A DNA stretch of 5,362 bases from Dehalococcoidales bacterium (GTDB taxonomy: Bacteria; Chloroflexota; Dehalococcoidia; Dehalococcoidales; UBA5760): positions 1-5,362 of the forward strand of contig JAGYOC010000007.1 in assembly GCA_018399795.1 (NCBI GenBank). The letters run 5' to 3'. The position numbers and the translations under genes were made by a program. This document shows, one piece after another, positions 1 through 4,644 of the stretch. Position 1 is the first letter of the stretch, and every line of letters starts with the position of its first letter. Under the pieces are notes generated by a model that ran no database searches, had not been told where the DNA came from, and worked only from the letters and a program-made list of their open reading frames with translations.

Positions 1-1
1 G

Positions 2-655
2 GAACAACTGCGCAAGAGCAAAAAAGCTGCCGAGTTAGAGCTGGTCAAGGGGCTTCCGAAGGATGTCTGGATTCATTTTGTCTGGCAGCATGAGCAGAAG
101 GGGCTGGGAGATGCGGTCAAATGCGCCCGAAATCACGTGGGCAGTGAGCCCTTCGCGGTATTGCTGGGGGACACAGTGCTGGAATCCTATTCCGACAAAC
201 CGGTCACCCGCCAGCTAATTGATGTATACGATCAATTTGAAGAAACGGTGCTGGCCCTGGAGGAGGTCCCACGGGAGAAGGTCAGCCGCTATGGAGTGAT
301 CGCCGGCGAGGAGCTAGAAGAGCGTATCTACAGTATCCAACAACTGGTAGAGAAACCGGACATCGACAGTGCCCCCTCTAATCTGGTAATAGCCAGCCGC
401 TACATCCTGCCACCGGAGATATTCAGCGCCTTAGACATGGTGCAGCCGGGCAAGGGAGGTGAAGTTCAGCTGACCGACGCCCTGCAACTCTTGGTGCAGG
501 ACCGCAATATGTACGGGTATCATTTCAAGGGCCGCCGCCACGATTTGGGCAATAAGCTCGACTGGCTCAAAACCAATATCCTCTATGGTCTTAAACGGGA
601 GGACATCTCCGAGGGCTTAGTGCCCTGGCTGCGGCAGGGACTGGACGAAGAATAA
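2..655 (+). CDS. galU: UTP-glucose-1-phosphate uridylyltransferase (GalU), 3' part, 5' end outside window
   Basis: This enzyme makes UDP-glucose and pyrophosphate from UTP and glucose-1-phosphate in the cytoplasm, feeding cell-surface polysaccharide and galactose metabolism. The frame is open from base 2 to a TAA at 653-655 and gives 217 residues, against about 290 in the family. Roughly the first 70 residues, including the N-terminal nucleotide-binding G-rich loop, are therefore missing. Visible GalU signatures in order are QKGLGDAV; FAVLLGDT, which carries the metal-binding aspartate; PVTRQLIDVYDQF; the sugar-phosphate LVEKPD motif; PPEIFSALDMVQPGKGGEVQLTDAL; and GRRHDLGNKLDWLK near the end. 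One oddity is GDT where many GalU proteins have PD, and another is GNK in place of the usual GDK. An internal ATG at 137 is not the true start, because conserved GalU sequence continues upstream of it. I see no convincing intrinsic terminator after the stop. The next gene is convergent. Confidence 0.93.
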   Translation, partial: EQLRKSKKAAELELVKGLPKDVWIHFVWQHEQKGLGDAVKCARNHVGSEPFAVLLGDTVLESYSDKPVTRQLIDVYDQFEETVLALEEVPREKVSRYGVIAGEELEERIYSIQQLVEKPDIDSAPSNLVIASRYILPPEIFSALDMVQPGKGGEVQLTDALQLLVQDRNMYGYHFKGRRHDLGNKLDWLKTNILYGLKREDISEGLVPWLRQGLDEE

Positions 656-706
656 GCGGGCCGCACCTGCCTTTGCACAGCCCGGTAATTTCACTCAGCC
701 CTGCTT

Positions 707-1615
707 TCAGGCGGGATCGTCCCACAGACGCGGCCAGCCATGCTGATCCGGCATGGTGAGCTGCAGATCCTTTCGCATTTTCTCCATTTCCGACTCAAAC
801 GGTCCGCCATCAGAGGTATTATAACTTGCAGCTGCTTCCAAAACCCGCGGAAGAAGGCCAATATCCCCCACCGAGCAGAGGAATAGATCGGGGAAGGACA
901 TCACGAAGCGCACCGCCTTATCGATATCCTCCGCCTCTTCCAGAGGCTGATACCAGACACTGCGGGTCTTCGGCTGTGTGCCCCAGGGACCCCGGGCAAT
1001 CGACTTGATAGTTTGCACTGCGATCCCGCGAGCTCTACACCTCTCGACCAGCTGGTCAAAATCGACCCTGTACTCCGGATGAATACTCAAATAGTAGTTG
1101 AACGGCAGAAGAACCGAGTCGAAATCGTACTCTTCAATACAACGCTGAAGAATTTTAGGTGCATCAAAGCCGTGGGCCGTAACCCCGACAAAGCGGGTTA
1201 AGCCCTTCTCCCGGGCCTCATCCAGTACCTTCACCGCCCCGTCTTTGGAGAAAAAGGTGTCTGCATCGCTTTTGCGGACCAGTTCATGCATCTGTAGTAA
1301 GTCAACCTGTTCGGTCTCCAAATTCTGCAATGAGGTATTCAGTTCTGTCCGTGCATCAGAATAGTTTCGGGCATCGATTTTAGTGGCCAAAAAAAATTGT
1401 TCCCGATGCTGTTTCATCCAGCGGCCGATGTGCTTCTCCGAATCGCCATAGGTCACGGAAGTATCGAGGTGGTTCACCCCATGTTGAAGGAGCAGTTCGA
1501 ATACTCGATCTGCTTCTGCAGGCAGCACATCCGACAGTGCCGCACCGCCAAAAATTACCCGGCTGCTTTGGTGGCCGGTTTTTCCAAACTCTAACTTGTC
1601 TATCTCCTGTTTCAT
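707..1615 (-). CDS. Aldo/keto reductase
   Basis: This is a TIM-barrel NADPH-dependent oxidoreductase that reduces aldehydes or ketones; the substrate cannot be read from sequence. Using the longest frame (315 residues, TTG at 1652-1654), the catalytic tetrad is complete: Asp64 and Tyr69 in LDTSVTYGDSEKHIG, Lys92 in LATKI, and His123 in LLQMHEL. The C-terminal cofactor-binding parts SIARGPWG and SVGDIGLLPRVLEAA are also typical. I chose the ATG at 1613-1615 (302 residues) because the family usually begins just before the LEFGKTG strand and the 13 extra residues look unrelated. However, this ATG has no Shine-Dalgarno sequence, whereas the TTG at 1654 has AAGGA only 3 bases upstream, so the start is uncertain. 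The gene converges on galU, with 51 bases between the stops, and diverges from the small MshEN-like gene. A plausible promoter lies at 1678-1706. Confidence 0.93.
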   Translation of the reverse strand: MKQEIDKLEFGKTGHQSSRVIFGGAALSDVLPAEADRVFELLLQHGVNHLDTSVTYGDSEKHIGRWMKQHREQFFLATKIDARNYSDARTELNTSLQNLETEQVDLLQMHELVRKSDADTFFSKDGAVKVLDEAREKGLTRFVGVTAHGFDAPKILQRCIEEYDFDSVLLPFNYYLSIHPEYRVDFDQLVERCRARGIAVQTIKSIARGPWGTQPKTRSVWYQPLEEAEDIDKAVRFVMSFPDLFLCSVGDIGLLPRVLEAAASYNTSDGGPFESEMEKMRKDLQLTMPDQHGWPRLWDDPA

Positions 1616-1677
1616 ACTTTTAGTGTGAAGCCATTTGTTTCTGCTGTCAAACAAAGATCCTTCAAAGATCCTCCAAA

Positions 1678-1706
1678 TTTATATTTAAAAGGCTTATTAC
1701 CGACAA
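1678..1706 (-). promoter_or_regulatory. Putative sigma70-type promoter of the aldo/keto reductase
   Basis: On the minus strand, TTGTCG (1706-1701) and TATAAA (1683-1678) are separated by exactly 17 bases, matching the consensus at 4/6 and 5/6 positions. Transcription would start near 1671, giving a leader of about 55 bases to the ATG at 1615, or 16 bases to the TTG at 1654. The call rests on consensus and spacing only. Confidence 0.45.
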
Positions 1707-1713
1707 AGTAAGC

Positions 1714-1726
1714 AGAGGAGGATTAT
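1714..1726 (+). promoter_or_regulatory. Strong ribosome binding site for the small MshEN-like gene
   Basis: AGAGGAGG at 1714-1721 lies 5 bases before the ATG at 1727. It is one of the two best Shine-Dalgarno sequences in the window and is a main reason to believe that the 70-codon frame is a real gene. Confidence 0.75.
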
Positions 1727-1939
1727 ATGAAGAAAAACCGAATCCCTATAGGTAAATTCCTTGTCTCCCGCGGGCTGCTGTCCATAGATGAAGAGAAGGA
1801 AGTGGCCGCCGAGCAGGCACAGTTGGATGAAGAGGACTATGAGGCTTTCGGTAAAATTGCAGTACGGAAAGGCTTCATTTCAGCAGAAAAAGTAAAAGAG
1901 TGCATTAAAGAACGTCGCAGTTTAGAAGAAAAAAGGTAG
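1727..1939 (+). CDS. Small protein with two MshEN/GspE-N-like repeats
   Basis: This is a 70-residue, charged, soluble protein with no signal peptide or membrane segment. It contains two copies of one motif: residues 8-30 (IGKFLVSRGLLSIDEE, ending at Gln30) and 41-63 (FGKIAVRKGFISAEKV, ending at Arg63). Each has the pattern hydrophobic-Gly-x2-L/A-x3-Gly-h-h/I-S followed by a helix. This is the layout of the N-terminal helical domain of type II secretion/type IV pilus ATPases (GspE_N, MshEN), where it can bind c-di-GMP with an RLGxxL...G...L...L..Q pattern. Here the first Arg is Pro7 or Ala40, most of the helix leucines are replaced, and the gap between repeats is 9 residues rather than about 5. 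Ligand binding is therefore doubtful and only the fold is inferred. No ATPase or response-regulator domain is attached. The gene diverges from the aldo/keto reductase and stands alone. It is a real gene on the strength of its ribosome site and internal repeat; its function is unknown. Confidence 0.8.
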   Translation: MKKNRIPIGKFLVSRGLLSIDEEKEVAAEQAQLDEEDYEAFGKIAVRKGFISAEKVKECIKERRSLEEKR

Positions 1940-1945
1940 AACGAT

Positions 1946-1970
1946 ACTGCTGCTCAGCGGTTGTTATTCA
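1946..1970 (+). terminator. Weak terminator-like hairpin after the small gene
   Basis: ACTGCT (1946-1951), loop GCTC, AGCGGT (1956-1961) forms a 6-bp stem with one G-T pair, 6 bases after the stop codon. It is followed by the moderately T-rich TGTTATT. The position suits an intrinsic terminator, but the stem is short and the T tract is interrupted. Confidence 0.3.
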
Positions 1971-2013
1971 CTTCTCTTTATACTTTCCTACAGCTCTCAA
2001 GGTTCCGCTCTTA

Positions 2014-2045
2014 CACTTAGAATCTCTGGCACTTAGAATCTCTGG
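2014..2045. repeat. Perfect 16-bp tandem duplication
   Basis: CACTTAGAATCTCTGG occurs twice with no gap and no mismatch (2014-2029 and 2030-2045) in the intergenic stretch between the small gene and the regulator. The repeat stops after one base of a third copy. A related piece, GAATCTCTGG preceded by TT and one base, occurs at 5348-5357 at the far right of the window. No transposase, inverted termini or target duplication accompanies the repeat. Confidence 0.9.
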
Positions 2046-2058
2046 CCGCGGGGCTGCA

Positions 2059-2093
2059 GGCTCAACCTGAGCTCACCGGCAATTAAGCCGAGC
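2059..2093. other. Two adjacent small hairpins in the regulator's upstream region
   Basis: GGCTCA (2059-2064) pairs with TGAGCT (2068-2073) across a 3-base loop, including one G-T pair. Directly after it, CGGC (2077-2080) pairs with GCCG (2087-2090) across AATTAA. They lie about 50-80 bases upstream of the proposed regulator promoter. They have no T tract and match no riboswitch I recognise. They could be operator half-sites, an RNA end or chance. Confidence 0.25.
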
Positions 2094-2140
2094 GATAGTA
2101 AAACATCCATTAAATTAACTCCCAAAAACGAATTTTGCCG

Positions 2141-2168
2141 TTGATTTTTACAGTTTACACGCTATTAT
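2141..2168 (+). promoter_or_regulatory. Putative sigma70-type promoter of the Crp/Fnr-family gene
   Basis: TTGATT (2141-2146) and TATTAT (2163-2168) are separated by 16 bases and match the consensus at 4/6 and 5/6. They sit in the most AT-rich part of the intergenic stretch. The predicted start near 2175 would leave a very short leader beginning at the ribosome binding site, so the real start may lie a little elsewhere. Confidence 0.5.
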
Positions 2169-2173
2169 TAAAA

Positions 2174-2186
2174 AGGAGGAGGACAT
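2174..2186 (+). promoter_or_regulatory. Strong ribosome binding site for the Crp/Fnr-family gene
   Basis: AGGAGGAGG at 2174-2182 is a doubled Shine-Dalgarno core with 4 to 7 bases to the ATG at 2187, depending on the register. It fixes the start codon. Confidence 0.8.
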
Positions 2187-2861
2187 ATGTCATATGAACT
2201 TGTAAAAAAGTACTTTCCATATCTCAACCACTATATTGAATCCGAACGCTCCCCCGAGCTAGAGGAACGCCGTTGGCAAAAGGGCGATTTCATCTGCCAT
2301 GCCGGGGAACCGATCAATTATATGCATTTTATCACCCGGGGAAAAGCGCGGGTGTTTTTGCCATTGTACAACGGGAAACAATTTCTTTTCCGCATTTACC
2401 AGCCCGGTGCAGTGGTCGGCGATTTAGAGTTTTTTACCGGAGGCAATACCACCTGTGCCGTACAATGCATCAGTCAGTGCCATACCTACTGCGTTCCAAT
2501 GGATACCCTCCGCCGAAACTCAGACATAAACAGTATACTTTTATTCTCATTAGGCCGAATCCTGGCTGAAAAACTCGAAAGCAACTCAATCGCAGAGGCA
2601 ATCAACACCCACTATGACCTTGCAGCCCGGGTGGCCGCCTACTACCTTACCCACACCGACCCTCACATCCAGGCCGGCAGTCTGCAGGAACTCAGCGAGT
2701 GGCTGGGCACCAGTTATCGACATCTGGCCCGCATTCATACCAAACTGATAAAAGCTGGAGCCCTGAAAAAGGAAAACCGTACCTATAAAATCAAGAACCG
2801 CCCCCTCCTCAAGCACTATTCCGACACTACTCTTTTAGAAGGAACCCACCAACTCAGCTAA
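2187..2861 (+). CDS. Crp/Fnr-family transcriptional regulator, YeiL-like
   Basis: This is a 224-residue cytoplasmic DNA-binding regulator. Residues about 28-105 form the cyclic-nucleotide-type beta roll (KGDFICHAGEPINYMHFITRGKARVFL, then GAVVGDLEFFTGG), 110-145 the dimer helix, and 165-205 the winged helix-turn-helix with recognition region LGTSYRHLARIHTKLIKAG and wing NRTYKIKNRPLL. The SYRHL...IKNR style resembles E. coli YeiL rather than Crp or Fnr. The Arg-Ser pair that binds cAMP in Crp is Thr88-Thr89 here, so cAMP is unlikely to be the ligand. Cys90, 94, 98 and 102 are spaced exactly four apart, and Cys37 is the only other cysteine. This suggests redox, metal or iron-sulfur sensing, which is inference; the N-terminal cysteine cluster of Fnr is absent. 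The gene has its own good promoter and ribosome site. Its TAA stop (2859-2861) overlaps the stop of the convergent asparaginase. Target genes are unknown. Confidence 0.92.
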   Translation: MSYELVKKYFPYLNHYIESERSPELEERRWQKGDFICHAGEPINYMHFITRGKARVFLPLYNGKQFLFRIYQPGAVVGDLEFFTGGNTTCAVQCISQCHTYCVPMDTLRRNSDINSILLFSLGRILAEKLESNSIAEAINTHYDLAARVAAYYLTHTDPHIQAGSLQELSEWLGTSYRHLARIHTKLIKAGALKKENRTYKIKNRPLLKHYSDTTLLEGTHQLS

Positions 2862-3346
2862 CCCTTCCCTTCGAAACGCCCTTCAGCCCGGTTTTTACGC
2901 ACCTCGTTCCAGGCAAATACCCGACCGTTCATCGCCACATATACCCCCGCCGGCAGCAGCTGCACCGCCGCCACGCTAAAACCGAAATTAAACACCGCAT
3001 CCGAGTGCTGCACCGCATAGGGCACCATCGCACCGGTCAACACCACCGTCTTTTTCAGCCCGGCTGCACCCAGCACCTGCGCCGTCTCGGCCATAGTATC
3101 CGTTCCGTGGGTTACTATAATTCGCTCCTCCGCTGCCTTCCGGCAGGAATCAAGCACCCGCAGCCGGTCCTCCGGCCCCATATCCAGACTGTCCACCAGC
3201 TGGCTAATCTCCACTTCGATCGGCACCGTGCAGCGCGCCGCCCCCATAATCTCCGGCAGGTGGGTATCGCGGAAGGTCAACTGCCCGTTCAGTTCGTCGT
3301 AGTGTTTATCAAATGTCCCGCCAGTCACTATCAGTCGTATACTCAA
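2858..3346 (-). CDS. Short asparaginase (N-terminal catalytic domain only)
   Basis: This 162-residue protein matches only the N-terminal domain of type I/II asparaginases (usually about 330 residues), which hydrolyse asparagine to aspartate and ammonia. Active-site elements are present: Thr11 in VTGGTFDK, Ser53 in DSLDM, Thr82-Asp83 in VTHGTDTM, and Lys99 before VVLTGAM. A mobile-loop tyrosine could be Tyr16. The sequence ends at MNGRVFAWNEVRKNRAEG, about where the linker to the C-terminal domain starts, with a clean stop. Single-domain asparaginase-like proteins of this size occur in other bacteria, so this is likely an intact minimal form and not a fragment. In full-length enzymes, however, the C-terminal domain of a neighbouring subunit helps form the active site, so activity is uncertain. 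There is no signal peptide. The start is TTG (3346-3344), with AAGGA 10 bases upstream and no in-frame ATG nearby. The stop overlaps that of the regulator. Confidence 0.88.
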   Translation of the reverse strand: MSIRLIVTGGTFDKHYDELNGQLTFRDTHLPEIMGAARCTVPIEVEISQLVDSLDMGPEDRLRVLDSCRKAAEERIIVTHGTDTMAETAQVLGAAGLKKTVVLTGAMVPYAVQHSDAVFNFGFSVAAVQLLPAGVYVAMNGRVFAWNEVRKNRAEGRFEGKG

Positions 3347-3389
3347 TCCAGGTTCTTCCTTTAATAATAATATTTTGAATGATGCATAT

Positions 3390-3401
3390 AGTTTCGAAAC
3401 T
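3390..3401. promoter_or_regulatory. 12-bp perfect palindrome upstream of the asparaginase
   Basis: AGTTTCGAAACT is an exact palindrome in the 87-base gap between the DUF402-acetyltransferase gene and the asparaginase. On the minus strand a TATTAT (3372-3367) follows at about -10 spacing from the palindrome's left part, but there is no good -35 hexamer there. A dimeric regulator binding at this place is possible; this is inference. Confidence 0.3.
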
Positions 3402-3433
3402 CAGGCTAATCCGGTACGGTTCGCTCGGCTGCG

Positions 3434-4498
3434 TCATGTCTCATTAATAAGTACCATACGCACGTGATCCCGCCACCGGCCGTTGATACACAGATAGCTT
3501 CTTGCCAGACCCTCATTACTAAACCCTACCCGGGCTGCCGTCCGCAGGGAAGCCTCGTTCTCCGGCACCACATTCGCCTCCACCCGGTGCAGACGCTCAA
3601 AGCCAAACAGATAGTCAATCGCCCCCTCCAGAGCCTCACTCATATAGCCGCTCCGGCAGTAATCCTTGTCCAAAGCGTAACTGGCAAAGCAGGACTGAAA
3701 GTGCCCGCGAATAATATTCGAAAACTTCACAAAACCTATCACGCCCTCTCGCCCCCCGGCGGGCTCAGCGCTATCCATAGGATCCCTGTCGGTTTGGCGT
3801 ATCCAAAAGACCAGAGTATCCCCAGCCTCAATCTGCTGCTGCAGGTTTTCCTGCTGCGCCGCCGGAGTAAAAAACCGCTCATCCCGCTCCGGCTCCCAGG
3901 GGGCCAAAAACTCCCGGTTGCGCCGATAGTAGTCACTTACCTCTTCGGCCATCCCAGGTCGTGGAGGCTCAAGTCGCAAGCGTCGAGTTGTTAGCCCACC
4001 CTTAAAGCCGGCATCCAGCCCCCGCAGTGCCAGAAACATCCGTGCCCGCAGCACAATCTCCGGACCGTCGACCTCGATATCCTTCTGCCCCGCCTCTATA
4101 TACTCTATCAACCCGGCCGGTATATCCTCTGTCAGCTCGTGCCGGTCCAGTACCGTCTGTGTTCCATCCGGATACAGCAGCACATCTACAATCAGGTCGC
4201 GATACTCCACTTGTCCACGACTCATTTGTACCGAGTCAACCACATTAAAGTAGGCCGCATCCAGCCTCCCGTCGGCTCGGTACCACAGGTACAGGTTGTA
4301 AGGCCGATCCTCCCAGTAAAAGGCATAGGTGTACATCGGAGGGCCCAGAGCCAGCCCCTCTACCTGCCAGTCGTCTAGAAAATAGTATTTCAGCACCGCC
4401 ATACCAGCCGATAAATGTACAAGCCCACAGTCGGCCTCGGACACCTTCCCGCTGTAATGATACTTCACCTCTCGACAATGAGGATATTCCCGTTTCAT
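3434..4498 (-). CDS. DUF402 domain fused to RimJ/RimL-type GNAT acetyltransferase
   Basis: This is a two-domain cytoplasmic protein of 354 residues from ATG 4498. Residues about 1-165 are a DUF402 domain (FomD/Ntdp-like, a beta-barrel fold whose known members hydrolyse nucleotide phosphoester bonds). Signatures are YWEDRPYNLYLW, AYFNVVDSVQ, then YRDLIVDVLLYPDG and VLDRHEL, which carry the acidic residues. From LTTRRLRLEPP to the end (about 185 residues) is a GNAT domain of the RimJ/RimL type: GVIGFVKFSN, the acetyl-CoA loop region CRSGYMSEALEGAIDYLFG, LHRVEANVVPENEASLRTAARVGF and NGRWRDHVRMVL. Such enzymes acetylate ribosomal protein N-termini or small molecules; the substrate here is unknown. 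The frame is open back to a TTG at 4636, but those 46 codons have low GC in third positions (about 30%) and no ribosome site, so I use the ATG. Its GGAGG ends only 1 base before it, which is unusually close. It lies downstream of the diguanylate cyclase on the same strand. Confidence 0.85.
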   Translation of the reverse strand: MKREYPHCREVKYHYSGKVSEADCGLVHLSAGMAVLKYYFLDDWQVEGLALGPPMYTYAFYWEDRPYNLYLWYRADGRLDAAYFNVVDSVQMSRGQVEYRDLIVDVLLYPDGTQTVLDRHELTEDIPAGLIEYIEAGQKDIEVDGPEIVLRARMFLALRGLDAGFKGGLTTRRLRLEPPRPGMAEEVSDYYRRNREFLAPWEPERDERFFTPAAQQENLQQQIEAGDTLVFWIRQTDRDPMDSAEPAGGREGVIGFVKFSNIIRGHFQSCFASYALDKDYCRSGYMSEALEGAIDYLFGFERLHRVEANVVPENEASLRTAARVGFSNEGLARSYLCINGRWRDHVRMVLINET

Positions 4499-4545
4499 AC
4501 CTCCAGTATACGCGTCCTCGGCATCTGGATAAAGAGAAAAAACAT

Positions 4546-4557
4546 TTGTATTTACAA
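4546..4557. promoter_or_regulatory. Inverted repeat in the leader of the DUF402-acetyltransferase gene
   Basis: TTGTA-TT-TACAA (5-bp arms, 2-base spacer) lies about 50 bases upstream of the proposed ATG, in an AT-rich patch that probably holds the promoter. On the minus strand TTGTAA (4557-4552) is followed after 17 bases by CTTTAT (4534-4529), a poor -10. The site could be an operator; no binding protein is known. Confidence 0.25.
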
Positions 4558-4599
4558 GCCGCAACCATCGAAGATGCGGAGGATCTGATTCACGACCTT

Positions 4600-4615
4600 G
4601 AAACAGGGCTGTCTC
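4600..4615. promoter_or_regulatory. Inverted repeat after the diguanylate cyclase gene
   Basis: GAAACAG-GG-CTGTCTC is a 7-bp inverted repeat with one G-T position, 30 bases after the diguanylate cyclase stop on the minus strand. It lacks a downstream T tract on the minus strand, so an intrinsic terminator is unlikely. An operator or RNA processing hairpin is possible. Confidence 0.25.
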
Positions 4616-4644
4616 GTATATAGAGCCAACAGGCAAGTGTCTTT

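Noticed and set aside
657..684. CGGGC...GCCCG inverted repeat after galU as an intrinsic terminator
   Set aside because: Only 5 bp with an 18-base loop and no T tract follows, so it is not a credible terminator.
826..1201. Two plus-strand frames of about 60 codons inside the aldo/keto reductase region
   Set aside because: They lie antisense to a clearly conserved gene, are rich in Pro/Arg typical of shadow frames, have no ribosome site and match no family I know.
2014..2045. Tandem repeat as the start of a CRISPR array
   Set aside because: The two copies are adjacent with no spacer, only 16 bp long, and there are no cas genes.
2123..2137. CAAAA-ACGAA-TTTTG inverted repeat upstream of the regulator promoter
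   Set aside because: The arms are 5 bases of nearly pure A/T in an AT-rich stretch, which is expected by chance.
3005..3364. 119-codon plus-strand frame antisense to the asparaginase
   Set aside because: The opposite strand carries the catalytic motifs of asparaginase. This frame is His/Arg/Gln-rich with no recognisable domain, so it is a shadow of codon usage.
3464..3994. 176-codon plus-strand frame antisense to the acetyltransferase domain
   Set aside because: It covers the conserved GNAT motifs on the other strand, has no ribosome site, and its composition (Pro, Leu, Arg) is typical of antisense shadows.
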